Counted from the stretch's first letter, positions 42,627 through 52,165 are shown. The stretch: DNA of 64,000 bases from Chitinophagaceae bacterium UBA4407 (GCA_002390845.1 DGQT01000068.1:25953-89952), one strand, 5' to 3'. Notes: a model not told the origin generated them from the letters alone. Translations and numbers: made by a program.

Positions 42627-43991
42627 TTGCCCGAAAATTTGCCGATAGCATTGCTCGATTCGTTGGAACACGTAAAAGGTTTTAACCGGAAATCTTTTGA
42701 AGATGTACACAATAATCCTGCGCAGGTTACTTCTGTAAGACTAAACCCACTTAAGCAATTTGATATTGAGGGCTCTGTTTTAAGCATTCAGCAGAATATT
42801 CCCTGGTGTGTTTATGGAAGGTATTTAAATAAACGTCCCTTTTTTACATTCGACCCGCTGCTGCATGCAGGTGCATACTATGTGCAGGACGCCAGCAGTA
42901 TGTTTTTATGGCAGGTGCTGGAACAAACCGTAGGTAAAAATACCAATGGCTTGCGGGTGCTTGACCTTTGTGCAGCACCGGGCGGAAAAAGCACATTGCT
43001 TGCATCGTATTTTAATGATGGATTGCTGGTAGCGAACGAGGTAATTAAATCGCGGGCAAATACACTGGTTGAAAATATCACCAAATGGGGTACTGAAAAT
43101 ACGATCGTTACCTGTAATGACCCTTCACATTTTGCCAGGCTTGAAAATTATTTTGATGTAATTGTTATTGATGCACCTTGCAGTGGCAGTGGTTTGTTCC
43201 GACGTGATGCCGGTGCAATTAATGAATGGAGTTTAGATAATGTGGCACTCTGCAGCCAGCGCCAGCAAAGAATTCTGGCCGATGTATATCCTGCACTGAA
43301 ACAGGGCGGCATAATTATTTATTCAACTTGTTCTTATTCCAGGGAAGAGGATGAAGACATATTACTCTGGATAAATAAGCACCTGGATGTTACAGGTTAC
43401 AGGATAAAACTTGATGAAGATTGGGGAATTGTGGAAACCGAAGCTGGTAATGGAAATTTTGGTTACCGTTTTTATCCTGATAAATTAATGGGAGAAGGGT
43501 TTTTTATTACTGCTTTTCAAAAAAAGGATGGCGGCAGTTTTTATAATTATACGCTTCCGTTGGCACAGGCTCCCAAACATGAAACCGACATATCAGAAAA
43601 CTGGATAAAAAACAATGAAGCCCTTTTTTATTTCAAGCAAAACGAAAATATTATTGCCATTCCGGAACAATGGAAACAGGATGCTGCATTGCTGCAAAAA
43701 AACCTGTACCTGCGAAAAGTTGGTATAACAGTTGGGGCAGTTAAAGGAAAAGACCTGGTTCCTAATCATGAACTTGCTTTAAGTATGTTGATGAATGAAA
43801 ATATTCAAACAGTTGATGCCAGTCTTGAAGAGGCCCTGCTCTATTTAAAAAAGAAAGAAATAATTCTTGAAAATAGAACAAAAGGCTGGGCCGTTATTAC
43901 TTATAAACAACTGGCTTTGGGTTGGGTAAAAGTTTTACACAACAGGGTTAATAATTATTATCCTATGGAATGGAGAATTTTAAAGGATTAA
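42627..43991 (+). CDS. rRNA cytosine-C5 methyltransferase (RsmB/RsmF, NOL1/NOP2/Sun family)
   Basis: A 454-residue SAM-dependent enzyme. Motifs in order are VLDLCAAPGGKST (SAM binding), VIDAPCSGSG (PC motif, first Cys) and IIYSTCSYSREED (TC motif, catalytic Cys). Then comes a C-terminal PUA-like RNA-binding part typical of RsmF-like enzymes. It methylates cytosine in 16S rRNA. No ATG is available: the frame is closed by a stop at 42585, so the TTG at 42627 is the best start. A divergent repeat element lies upstream. Confidence 0.9.
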   Translation: MPENLPIALLDSLEHVKGFNRKSFEDVHNNPAQVTSVRLNPLKQFDIEGSVLSIQQNIPWCVYGRYLNKRPFFTFDPLLHAGAYYVQDASSMFLWQVLEQTVGKNTNGLRVLDLCAAPGGKSTLLASYFNDGLLVANEVIKSRANTLVENITKWGTENTIVTCNDPSHFARLENYFDVIVIDAPCSGSGLFRRDAGAINEWSLDNVALCSQRQQRILADVYPALKQGGIIIYSTCSYSREEDEDILLWINKHLDVTGYRIKLDEDWGIVETEAGNGNFGYRFYPDKLMGEGFFITAFQKKDGGSFYNYTLPLAQAPKHETDISENWIKNNEALFYFKQNENIIAIPEQWKQDAALLQKNLYLRKVGITVGAVKGKDLVPNHELALSMLMNENIQTVDASLEEALLYLKKKEIILENRTKGWAVITYKQLALGWVKVLHNRVNNYYPMEWRILKD

Positions 43992-44021
43992 TTTTACCAT
44001 CACAAAAAATTACCGTTACAA

Positions 44022-45008
44022 ATGAGAAGAATATTGTCGCTGTTACTCTTTTTTGCACTTTTAAATATAGGTGCATATGCGCAAACAGTAAAGTATACAA
44101 TGCATACACTTGAGCAGGGGGAAACACTTTCTATGCTGGCCTCCAAATACAAAACCACGGTTGGCGATATTATGCGCCTTAATGGTATGCACGCACAAAG
44201 CCAGTTGGTGGTGGGCGAAAAAATTAAAATTCCGGCTGCCGGCAAAACGGTACCACCTGTTGCTGCTGAAAAAGCAACGCCTGCCCCTGTAGCAGAAAGT
44301 GCTGGTGCTTTAACGCATACTGTTCAACAGGGCGAAACGCTTTATGCAATCAGTAAAAAGTACGGTATTACAATAGATCAATTGAAACAATGGAATGGGC
44401 TTGAAAATGTAGGTTTAGAAATAGGTCAGCAACTGGCTGTAAACAGTAAAGGTATTGCGGCAGCAACTGCAGCAAACAAAGCGGCAGCAGAAAAAAAAGC
44501 TACTGAAGTAAAACAGCCTGCAACTGTTGTTGCCACTGATAAAACCGAAGAGAATACCATTTCGATTGATAGTTTGGCTAAGGCTGATAAAGAGTCTAAA
44601 AAAAAGGAATCAAAAGTTGTTAGTGTTCCTGCAAATACAAAAAATGCTGCTATAGAAAAGCCTGCCGCAACAGGTATTGCAAAAGATGGGAGCGATAGTT
44701 TTTTTGCTGTGGATTTTCTTTCCGAAGACCAAAAAAAAGTTAAAAGGATCAGCGGCGATGCTATGACCTTTAAAACAGCAAGTGGCTGGCTTGATAAAAA
44801 ATATTATGTATTGATGAATGGGGCACCGGCAGGCACACTGGTAAAAATTACAGCAGAGAATGGCAACAGTATTTATGCCAAAGTGCTGTGGAAGCTGGAT
44901 GATATGAAACTTAACCAGGGCCTTACTTTCAGGGTAAATGAAGCCGCCGCAGCGGCGCTGAATATAGCGTTCAATAAATTTTCACTGAATATTGAATATC
45001 ACGAATAA
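44022..45008 (+). CDS. Exported protein with two LysM domains
   Basis: A 328-residue protein with a signal peptide ending IGAYA-Q. LysM 1 spans about 24-70 (HTLEQGETLSMLASKYKTTVGDIMRLNG) and LysM 2 about 97-145 (HTVQQGETLYAISKKYGITIDQLKQWNG). An Ala/Lys-rich linker and an approximately 110-residue C-terminal domain that could be a double-psi beta-barrel (YYVLMNGAPAGTLVKITAENGNSIYAKVLW) follow. It binds peptidoglycan in the periplasm; no catalytic peptidase motif is visible. It is followed 14 bp later by the rhodanese-thioredoxin gene, a likely co-transcript. Confidence 0.9.
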   Translation: MRRILSLLLFFALLNIGAYAQTVKYTMHTLEQGETLSMLASKYKTTVGDIMRLNGMHAQSQLVVGEKIKIPAAGKTVPPVAAEKATPAPVAESAGALTHTVQQGETLYAISKKYGITIDQLKQWNGLENVGLEIGQQLAVNSKGIAAATAANKAAAEKKATEVKQPATVVATDKTEENTISIDSLAKADKESKKKESKVVSVPANTKNAAIEKPAATGIAKDGSDSFFAVDFLSEDQKKVKRISGDAMTFKTASGWLDKKYYVLMNGAPAGTLVKITAENGNSIYAKVLWKLDDMKLNQGLTFRVNEAAAAALNIAFNKFSLNIEYHE

Positions 45009-45022
45009 AAAAAACAAAAACT

Positions 45023-45712
45023 ATGAAATACGCAACAATCTTATTGGCAGGCATCATCCTTTTTTCTTGTAATGCGCCTGCACAAAACCAGAATGTAAAT
45101 GCCGAAAAGTTTCAACAACATGCTGCTGAGCCGGGTGTGCAAATACTCGATGTGCGTACTACAAGAGAATATCAGAACGGGCACATAAAAAAAGCGCTTC
45201 AGGCAGACTGGCTGCAACAAGATCAGTTTAAAGACCGCATACAATATTTAGATAAAACCAAACCGGTACTGGTTTATTGCGCCAGTGGCGGCCGCAGCGG
45301 CAAAGCAGCCGAATGGCTTGCCCAGAATGGCTTTCAGCACATAGAAAACCTTGAAGGTGGCTTTACGCAATGGAAGCTGGAAAACAAGCCCGTAGAAGGA
45401 ATGGAAAATGTAATTCAGCTTACTACAGCAGAATATGAAAAATATACAAAGGCTGATGCTACTGTGTTGGTTGATTTTGGAGCTGAATGGTGCCCGCCAT
45501 GCAAATTAATGGCACCTGTAATTGATGCAGTTGAAAATGAACTGAAAAATAAATTCAAGCTCGTTAAGGTTGACGGCGGCGTTAACACAGAAATAATGAA
45601 ACAGTTGAATGTCGCCGCGCTACCCACATTTATCGTTTATAAAAATGGCAAAGAAGTGTGGCGCAAACAAGGCGTTACAGAAAAAGCTGAATTGATAAAA
45701 CAACTGCAATAA
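45023..45712 (+). CDS. Rhodanese-thioredoxin fusion lipoprotein
   Basis: A 229-residue lipoprotein (lipobox LFSC, Cys16). Residues about 25-120 form a rhodanese domain with active-site Cys in VYCASGGRSGKAAEWL. Residues about 130-229 form a thioredoxin domain with WCPPCK and the cis-Pro region ALPTFIVYKNG. It likely handles sulfane sulfur and disulfides in the periplasm. All active-site cysteines are present. Both domains on one membrane-anchored chain suggest that the thioredoxin reduces the rhodanese persulfide (inference). Confidence 0.92.
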   Translation: MKYATILLAGIILFSCNAPAQNQNVNAEKFQQHAAEPGVQILDVRTTREYQNGHIKKALQADWLQQDQFKDRIQYLDKTKPVLVYCASGGRSGKAAEWLAQNGFQHIENLEGGFTQWKLENKPVEGMENVIQLTTAEYEKYTKADATVLVDFGAEWCPPCKLMAPVIDAVENELKNKFKLVKVDGGVNTEIMKQLNVAALPTFIVYKNGKEVWRKQGVTEKAELIKQLQ

Positions 45713-45722
45713 TTCAATACTA

Positions 45723-45910
45723 TTGAGCCAGCGACAGAAATGCTATGAAGCTTCTGTTTCCCGAAAGCTTTCGGGATCGTTTCATAGTTCCTCTTTCATG
45801 GCGACATTTAAGCGAAGGGGGTGGTTGTTGAAAGCTCAAGAGAATTCATGTAGTAAAAGTGTGCGACGCAAGGAACGGTGATACTTGTTGTGCTGCCGGG
45901 TTCAAAAAAA
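45723..45910. repeat. Dispersed inverted-repeat element, copy 19 (D-type left core)
   Basis: TTGAGCCAGCGACAG, TGAAGCTTCTG, then a D-type left core: palindrome TCCCGAAAGCTTTCGGGA followed by TCGTTTCATAGTTCCTC and TTTCATGG, in place of the usual 19-mer. The right core is ordinary, GTAAAAGTGTGCGACGCAA at 45853-45871, with end TGCCGGGTTCAAAAAAAA. It lies in a convergent gap. Confidence 0.8.
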
Positions 45911-45981
45911 ATCGCTTCTATAGAAATTTTATAATTGAATTTTTTAAAAAGCTTCGTATTGATTGCCTAAGCTCTCTTCTT

Positions 45982-47649
45982 TTAATTGGCTTTAATAAAT
46001 TTTACAGATTGCTGTGTAAAATTGTTGTTTGCTTTAAGCAAATAAACGCCCTGTGGCAGCCCGGAAATATTTATAGTGGTGCTGAAAGTTTTGGAAGGTA
46101 CCTGCATTTTTTTTGTAACCAATATGTTGCCTGTAATATCTGTAACACTAAACTGTATGGCAGTTTCGTAATCAATATTAATTTGCAGTGACAGTATGCC
46201 ATTGGTAACAGGGTTTGGCACAACACTAATATGAATGGCCTTTGTTTGTGCAGGCAGGTTGATGATTTTAGATGCATCGGCTTCGGTTACGGCGGTGATG
46301 GGTGCAGCAATGCATTGGTCTGAAAATGTGCCGCCCCTGAAGCTGGTTACTATATTACTAACAGCCTCGCCACCTGAAAGTGTATCAAAATTTAAATCTT
46401 CAATGTAGGGAATTACTTTTCGTATTGTGGTGTAGGTTCCTGCATTGCCACAAATCGTTCCCAATGTATCAAATGCTGCCAGGTATAAATCGGGTTTGTA
46501 TAAGTCGCCCCCTGCGTTTTGCCAGGCTATGCCTGCTACAACATACCCATGATTTTTCCACCGTATTACAGAATTGCCTGATGCATCTAACTGCTCGGTA
46601 ATGGTTCTTTCCCATAAAAGCTTGCCTTTAGAATTTATTTTAATAATATTAAGGCTTTCCGGATACCTTTTTCGGGCATAGTCTGCATAGCCGGCAATAA
46701 TATAATTACCTCTTTCATCCTGGATAATTGAATTGCCTTTGTCATCGCCTTTATTGCCGAAAAGCGTAAACCATTCCACTCTGCCATTAAACGAGAGTTT
46801 TACGTTAACTATATCGAAGCCGCGGGTGGCCGTTCTTGTGTAACCTGTTAATGCAAAACCATTATCTGAGGTTTGTACAATAGAATTAAAAGCCCCCAGT
46901 GAAGTTGAGGAATAAGCACTGGCGGCAATTGTTTTGCTCCATATAATGTTGCCGCTGCTATCGCATTTTGTAACAAAAGGCTTTAGCCCGTTTGATGTTC
47001 CCGCAAATGCAAAACCATTATTTGTAGGGGTAATGGCGTATGCAATATCATCATTGGCAGTACCGTATGTTTTGGCCCACATTAAATCGCCCTCAGCGGT
47101 AAGCTTGGTAATATACACATCGTAAAATCCTACACCAAAAGAACGGGTACAGCCGGCAATAAACAGTTCGCCCATCTTGTTTTCAACAATATTTCTACTA
47201 TTATCCTGGCTGGCGCCACCTATTGTTTTATTCCAAAGTACATTTCCTTTGGCATCAAGTTTCATTACAAAAGCATCCCAGCCAGAATCAGAGAAGCTAT
47301 TTTTATTACAGTAACCGGTAATGGCAACTCCATGATCTTTTGTAACTGCCGCAGACATGCCATATTCTTTTCTTCCCCAATCAAAAGTCTTAGACCATTC
47401 AGTATTACTGTTACTATCCAGCTTTACAACATATACATCATCGTTACCTGAGCCATATGAATTGGTTGAGCCAACAATACACAACCCTTTATCGGCAGTC
47501 TCCATTATACAATTGCCATAGTCGAATTCGGTACCTCCATTTATTTTTCTAAATGTAGCCTGCGCATATAAATGCTGTGCTGTAAATAATATTTGAAAAA
47601 ACAGTAAAACTATTTTCGGGGAAACGGCGTTTGTAAAACAGGTTCTCAT
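45982..47649 (-). CDS. Secreted delta-60/SBBP-like repeat protein with T9SS sorting domain
   Basis: A 555-residue exported protein. The signal segment ends QHLYA-Q. About seven repeats of roughly 50 residues follow (patterns IVGSTNSYGSGNDDVYVVKLD and NTEWSKTF), resembling delta-60/SBBP beta-propeller blades. A T9SS type A C-terminal domain runs from VVPNPVTNGILSLQ at about residue 477. Function is probably surface structural or binding. Monocistronic and convergent with the rhodanese-thioredoxin gene. Confidence 0.9.
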   Translation of the reverse strand: MRTCFTNAVSPKIVLLFFQILFTAQHLYAQATFRKINGGTEFDYGNCIMETADKGLCIVGSTNSYGSGNDDVYVVKLDSNSNTEWSKTFDWGRKEYGMSAAVTKDHGVAITGYCNKNSFSDSGWDAFVMKLDAKGNVLWNKTIGGASQDNSRNIVENKMGELFIAGCTRSFGVGFYDVYITKLTAEGDLMWAKTYGTANDDIAYAITPTNNGFAFAGTSNGLKPFVTKCDSSGNIIWSKTIAASAYSSTSLGAFNSIVQTSDNGFALTGYTRTATRGFDIVNVKLSFNGRVEWFTLFGNKGDDKGNSIIQDERGNYIIAGYADYARKRYPESLNIIKINSKGKLLWERTITEQLDASGNSVIRWKNHGYVVAGIAWQNAGGDLYKPDLYLAAFDTLGTICGNAGTYTTIRKVIPYIEDLNFDTLSGGEAVSNIVTSFRGGTFSDQCIAAPITAVTEADASKIINLPAQTKAIHISVVPNPVTNGILSLQINIDYETAIQFSVTDITGNILVTKKMQVPSKTFSTTINISGLPQGVYLLKANNNFTQQSVKFIKAN

Positions 47650-47943
47650 AACTGGGGCGTGATTTGAAATTAGCTATTAACAGGCTGGAACAAAATTAAT
47701 TCTTCTTCTTTAAACCCTGATGTAAATCGTTTGCCACAAATAATTCATCGTTCCACTTTGATGGCAATGTTTAAGCAGCTGTGCTCAACTTGTTTCATGG
47801 TAGCATAACCAGGAATTTCGGAACAATTGCATTTTAGATCACTCACCGTACGGTTCATACCTTTTATTTACAGCTATTGTGCAGGCTGGTTTATTAATAC
47901 TATCTCGTATCAAATACATTTCAACCAAAATTTTGCATTAGAA
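47650..47943. other. Intergenic stretch without recognised feature
   Basis: Upstream region of the delta-60-like gene. I see no coding frame, RNA gene or repeat of the main family here. Confidence 0.5.
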
Positions 47944-48030
47944 ATTTTTTGAACCCGGCAGTAGATTTTTATGGTATCGTTCCTTGCGTCGCCCACTTTT
48001 ACTGTAGAATATAACTGAGCTTTTAACAAC
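47944..48030. repeat. Dispersed repeat, solo left arm (copy 20)
   Basis: TTTTTTGAACCCGGCAGTAG, TATGGTATCGTTCC, degenerate core TTGCGTCGCCCACTTTTAC at 47984-48002, then TATAACTGAGCTTTTAAC. It lies in a divergent gap. Confidence 0.72.
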
Positions 48031-48127
48031 CAATACATTCAACTGCAAAATCCCGGTTCGGGTAAGTCTTGGGTGTTAGGAAAGAACTTGCTTGAAAATC
48101 GCAATCCGAAGGCAACGATCCGTTAAT

Positions 48128-48195
48128 AATTCTGAATACACAAAGAAATTACATTAATAATTCTGTAATTAATACTTTTTTGAAATTTAATTCTG
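48128..48195. promoter_or_regulatory. Phased AATTCTG repeats upstream of the Lrp-type gene
   Basis: AATTCTG lies at 48128-48134, 48159-48165 and 48189-48195, spaced 31 and 30 bp, about three helical turns each. The middle copy is part of an inverted repeat AATTAC-N12-GTAATT (48147-48170). Lrp-family octamers often bind several phased sites, so these may be autoregulatory sites. Confidence 0.5.
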
Positions 48196-48211
48196 AAAAT
48201 TATTAAGTTTA
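48179..48211 (+). promoter_or_regulatory. Candidate Bacteroidota-type promoter for the Lrp-EamA unit
   Basis: TTTG at 48179-48182 and TAAGTTTA at 48204-48211 are 21 bp apart, close to the Bacteroidota -33 TTTG / -7 TAnnTTTG consensus. Transcription would begin near 48217, about 11 bp before the ATG. The third AATTCTG box lies between the two elements. Confidence 0.45.
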
Positions 48212-48227
48212 CAGAAAATAATTCACG

Positions 48228-48698
48228 ATGGATGTTTTGCTGGATAATGTTGATTTACAAATACTGGAGCTGATGCAATCCAATGCACGCATCTCTAATT
48301 CAGATCTTGCCAAAGAAGTAAATATGGCTCCTTCTGCAGTTCTGGAGCGGGTAAAAAAACTGGAACAAAAAAAGGTAATTCTGCAATACCACACTTCAAT
48401 TGATCCATCGGCAGTACAGCAAAAATTGCTTGCTTTTATTTTTATAAAATCCAAAGAAGGCTTTACCTGCTGCAGCGATACCGCGCAGTTATTGTCGCAG
48501 ATCCCCGAAGTGCAGGAAGTGCATCATGTTGCAGGCGAAGATTGCTTCCTGGTAAAAGTGCGTACAGAAGATTCAGCTTCGCTTATGGATCTTATGCGCA
48601 ACTCCCTGCAAAAGATACCCAATATCCTTTCAACCAAAACAACCATTGTTTTGGAAACTGTAAAAGAACAGCAACAATTGGTAATCCATAAAAAATAA
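48228..48698 (+). CDS. Lrp/AsnC-family transcriptional regulator
   Basis: A 156-residue regulator. The N-terminal helix-turn-helix is LDNVDLQILELMQSNARISNSDLAKEVNMAPSAVLERVKKLEQ, and the C-terminal RAM effector domain has VQEVHHVAGEDCFLVKVRTED. The effector is probably an amino acid. The exporter gene follows 4 bp later, so the pair likely forms a sensor-exporter unit in which the regulator controls export of its own ligand (inference). Phased direct repeats upstream are candidate binding sites. Confidence 0.93.
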   Translation: MDVLLDNVDLQILELMQSNARISNSDLAKEVNMAPSAVLERVKKLEQKKVILQYHTSIDPSAVQQKLLAFIFIKSKEGFTCCSDTAQLLSQIPEVQEVHHVAGEDCFLVKVRTEDSASLMDLMRNSLQKIPNILSTKTTIVLETVKEQQQLVIHKK

Positions 48699-48702
48699 TG
48701 TT

Positions 48703-49713
48703 ATGAGTACTGTTGTAAAAAAAGAAGCTTCTACTGCTTTGGTAATTATCGCATTCGCTACCGTGTACCTCGTTTGGGGTTCTACCTATTTTTTTATACA
48801 AAAAGCAATACAGGATTTTCCGCCATTTATAATGGGTGGCTTACGTTTTATTGCAGCAGGTATATTATTACAGGCATGGTGTTTAATAAAAGGAGAAAAG
48901 TTATGGAACCCGGTACAGGTAAAGAATGCAGCCGTAACGGGTTTATTGTTATTGTTTATAGGTAATGGTGCAGTTATTTGGGCCGAACAAAAATTGCCCA
49001 GTTCCCTGGTTGCAGTATTGGTATCTGCTGCGCCTATTTGGTTTGTGGTACTTGATAAACCCAAATGGAAAGAAAATTTTAATAGTCGCGCCATTATACT
49101 TGGGCTCGTTGTAGGTTTTATTGGGGTGGTGTTGTTATTCAGTGAACAGGTATCGCATGCGCTTTCTGCTTCAGGAAGCATTGCACAGGTTGGCGGCCTT
49201 GCAGTAGTAGTAGTTGGTTCTATGAGTTGGGCTGGTGGCTCACTTTATTCAAAATATAAATCATCAGGTTCTGCTATTGTTAGTACCACATGGCAAATGC
49301 TTTTTGCAAGTATTGCATTTTTCACATTCAGCTTTGTAAGCGATGAATGGAGCGGGTTTAAATGGCAGGATGTTACTACCAGTGGTTGGCTGTCGGTAGT
49401 ATATTTAATCTTTATGGGCTCGCTTGCGGGTTATAGTGCCTATGTTTGGTTGTTACAGGTAAGATCTGCCACACAGGTAAGCACCTATGCTTATGTAAAT
49501 CCCGTAGTGGCTGTATTACTCGGGGTGCTTTTTGCAGGAGAGCACATGAGTTTATTACAGGTAATCGGGCTTGCAGTAATCTTAACAAGTGTACTGCTGA
49601 TTAATCTTGCCAAATACCGTAAAGAGCAAAAGCAGATACAACAAAATGTACTGTTTAAAACACCGCATCCTGCTGCCGGTACCGGAATAATTGAAGAAGT
49701 AGTTTGCGATTAA
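48703..49713 (+). CDS. EamA-family (DMT superfamily) transporter
   Basis: A 336-residue inner-membrane protein with ten predicted helices in two EamA repeats. FATVYLVWGSTYFFIQKAI opens the first, and YSAYVWLLQVRSATQVSTYAYVNPVVAVLLGVLFAGE is the conserved end of the second. It is likely an exporter of amino acids or metabolites. It starts 4 bp after the Lrp-type gene on the same strand. The C-terminal 35 residues are a hydrophilic tail. Confidence 0.92.
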   Translation: MSTVVKKEASTALVIIAFATVYLVWGSTYFFIQKAIQDFPPFIMGGLRFIAAGILLQAWCLIKGEKLWNPVQVKNAAVTGLLLLFIGNGAVIWAEQKLPSSLVAVLVSAAPIWFVVLDKPKWKENFNSRAIILGLVVGFIGVVLLFSEQVSHALSASGSIAQVGGLAVVVVGSMSWAGGSLYSKYKSSGSAIVSTTWQMLFASIAFFTFSFVSDEWSGFKWQDVTTSGWLSVVYLIFMGSLAGYSAYVWLLQVRSATQVSTYAYVNPVVAVLLGVLFAGEHMSLLQVIGLAVILTSVLLINLAKYRKEQKQIQQNVLFKTPHPAAGTGIIEEVVCD

Positions 49714-49756
49714 TTTTTTTATAACTGGCATAATTCTTATAACTGTTCATGAATAC

Positions 49757-50070
49757 AATTTATGAACCAGGCAATAGTTTTCTATTGAGCTTTTGTTGCG
49801 TCGCACTCTTGAACTGAAGAAAGGTAAATCATCAACCGGGAATTGTGGTTCTAACCTGCTACTACCATTTAAGACACCGTTGCTTGTAATTCCATTTCGT
49901 TCAACATTGTTTGTTATTAAGTTTTTATCTTAACGAATGTCTAAGCGCAAAATATTTGCCGCTTACGGTTAGATCAGTAACAGCAACACCATCATGCAAC
50001 CTAAAGTTCAATATAGTTTTTAAAGTACAAGTGAGCGACGCAAGAAAAGCTTCACAGATGAATATAAGCC
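49757..50070. repeat. Dispersed inverted-repeat element, copy 21 (widely spaced pair)
   Basis: TTTATGAACCAGGCAATAG, TTGAGCTTTTG, left core TTGCGTCGCACTCTTGAAC at 49796-49814. The right core GTACAAGTGAGCGACGCAA is at 50025-50043, followed by GAAAAGCTTCAC. About 210 bp between the cores show no gene. The outer right end is not clear. An open frame crosses the right arm and joins the esterase gene but is not likely to be translated. Confidence 0.72.
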
Positions 50071-50144
50071 TGGTCAATAAATATTTTATAATCCTGATTG
50101 ATTTAAGTTTTATAAATTGTTGCTTCAACACTTATTTGTTTGCC

Positions 50145-52100
50145 ATGAAAAAATTATTGCTGCTTCCCGTTGTATTGTTTGTATGTTTTTTTGCGCAGGC
50201 CAATGTAAGCCTTCCAAAAATATTTGGAGATCATATGGTGCTTCAACGCAACAAACCAATTCCTGTTTGGGGCTGGGCTTCGCCCAATGAAAAAATTACA
50301 GTGCAGTTTAATAACCAGGTAAAAAATATTAAGGCCGACAAGACCGGCAAGTGGATGGTAAAGCTTGATTCAACCAGCGCCGGCGGCCCTTTTACGTTGA
50401 TGGTGAAAGGTAAAAATACGATCACATACAATGATGTTTTGGTGGGTGAAGTTTGGATCTGCAGCGGCCAGAGCAACATGGAATTCAGCGTGAAAGGTGC
50501 TATTAATGCGGAGGAGGATATTGCATCGGCCAACTACCCGATGATCCATCACTTCGCTGTTCCAAAAGATGTGAGTTCAGTGCCAAAAACAGATATTACC
50601 GGCGGCGATTGGAAGGTTTGCAGTCCTGAAACGGTAGGCGATTTTACGGCGGTTGGTTTTTTCTTTGCAAGAGCATTGTACAACGAATTAAAAATACCGG
50701 TTGGCCTGATTCATACTTCGTGGGGCGGCACGCATTCCGAAACCTGGACCAGCCGTGAAGCTTTTGAAAACAGTGATGAATTTAAAAGTATGATCAGTGG
50801 AATGCCTTCACTGAACCTTGACTCGTTGGGTAAAGTAAAAGGGGAAGCAATGCTGAGAAAATTGTCTGCCATACCCGGCGCATTTGAACAAAATGCAGAT
50901 GCAAGTTCATGGAAAGATGCTTCATCTGATGACAGTAATTGGCCACACATGCAATTGCCTTCTTTATGGGAACAAGAGGGGCTTGATGGTTTGGATGGTG
51001 TTGTTTGGTTTCGTAAAACCATTGATGTTTCAGCAGACGATGCAGGCAAAGCCGCAACGCTGGAACTGGCAATGATCGATGATAACGATATCACTTATGT
51101 TAACGGTATAAAAGTGGGCAGCACACATGCTTACAACGAAAAAAGAAAGTACAGCATACCGGCAGGTATTTTAAAAGCGGGTAAAAATATTATTGCTGTT
51201 CGTGTAGAAGATACCGGTGGTGGCGGTGGCATTTATGGAGAAGCAACCGATATGAAAATAACCATCGATCATACAGTTGCAACGCTTGCAGGTCTATGGT
51301 CTTATAAAATTGAATCGGTGATGAAAGGCAACGCCTCAGTTGGCCCGAATGATTACCCTACGTTACTGTTCAACGCCATGCTGAATCCTTTAATTCCTTA
51401 TGCTATAGAAGGTGCTATCTGGTACCAGGGCGAATCGAATGCAGGCCGTGCATACCAATACCGCAAAGCGTTTCCACTCATGATCACTGACTGGCGGCAG
51501 CATTGGGGCCAGGGAGATTTCCCTTTCTATTTTGTACAGTTGGCCAGTTATAATTCAGCCAATGGCAACAGCAAAAATGGCAGCACCTGGGGCGAACTAC
51601 GCGAAGCGCAAACCATGACCTTATCGTTGCCGAATACCGGCATGGCAGTTACAACTGATATTGGAACCAGCAACGATATTCATCCAAAAAATAAGCAGGA
51701 TGTAGGTAAGCGCCTTGCCGCGATTGCCTTGCACAATTTGTACGAAAAAAATATCGAGTACAGTGGCCCCATGTATCAATCCATGAAAGTGGATGGCAAC
51801 AAAATAATTGTTTCATTCACGCATGTTGGCAGCGGCTTAGTGGCAAAAGATAAATACGGCTATGTAAAAGGTTTTGAAATTGCAGGAAGCGACCAGCAGT
51901 TCCATTATGCAAAAGCAATGATTGAAGGCGATCATCTGGTAGTGTTCAGTGATGAGGTCAGCAATCCTGTTGCTGTTCGTTTTGGCTGGACAGATGATGC
52001 AGGCGAAGACAATCTTTTTAATAAAGAAGGTTTCCCCGCTTCGCCTTTCAGAACCGATAACTGGAAAGGTATTACCGAAGCAAATAAGTTTTCATTTTAG
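50145..52100 (+). CDS. Sialate O-acetylesterase (SASA family)
   Basis: A 651-residue exported esterase with signal peptide MKKLLLLPVVLFVCFFAQA. It removes O-acetyl groups from sialic acids or plant glycans. The N-terminal sandwich opens VSLPKIFGDHMVLQRNKPIPVWGWA. The SGNH-type nucleophile lies in WICSGQSNMEF. A jelly-roll insert follows, then IWYQGESNAGRAYQYRKAFPLMITDWR and the late Asp-x-His in TSNDIHPKNK. The ATG at 50145 is chosen because it starts the signal peptide; the frame upstream is repeat-derived. Confidence 0.92.
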   Translation: MKKLLLLPVVLFVCFFAQANVSLPKIFGDHMVLQRNKPIPVWGWASPNEKITVQFNNQVKNIKADKTGKWMVKLDSTSAGGPFTLMVKGKNTITYNDVLVGEVWICSGQSNMEFSVKGAINAEEDIASANYPMIHHFAVPKDVSSVPKTDITGGDWKVCSPETVGDFTAVGFFFARALYNELKIPVGLIHTSWGGTHSETWTSREAFENSDEFKSMISGMPSLNLDSLGKVKGEAMLRKLSAIPGAFEQNADASSWKDASSDDSNWPHMQLPSLWEQEGLDGLDGVVWFRKTIDVSADDAGKAATLELAMIDDNDITYVNGIKVGSTHAYNEKRKYSIPAGILKAGKNIIAVRVEDTGGGGGIYGEATDMKITIDHTVATLAGLWSYKIESVMKGNASVGPNDYPTLLFNAMLNPLIPYAIEGAIWYQGESNAGRAYQYRKAFPLMITDWRQHWGQGDFPFYFVQLASYNSANGNSKNGSTWGELREAQTMTLSLPNTGMAVTTDIGTSNDIHPKNKQDVGKRLAAIALHNLYEKNIEYSGPMYQSMKVDGNKIIVSFTHVGSGLVAKDKYGYVKGFEIAGSDQQFHYAKAMIEGDHLVVFSDEVSNPVAVRFGWTDDAGEDNLFNKEGFPASPFRTDNWKGITEANKFSF

Positions 52101-52112
52101 TAATAAGGTATT

Positions 52113-52165
52113 ATACCAGCTTTTGTTTTTCATGGCAACTTCGTTGCGTCGCAATCACTTTATCT
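52113..52165. repeat. Dispersed repeat, degenerate left arm (copy 22)
   Basis: Only TTATACCAGCTTTTG and the worn core TTGCGTCGCAATCACTTTA at 52144-52162 remain. It lies directly after the esterase gene. Confidence 0.5.

Noticed and set aside
49911..50144. N-terminal extension of the sialate O-acetylesterase
   Set aside because: The extension crosses the right repeat arm, and a good signal peptide begins at the ATG 50145.
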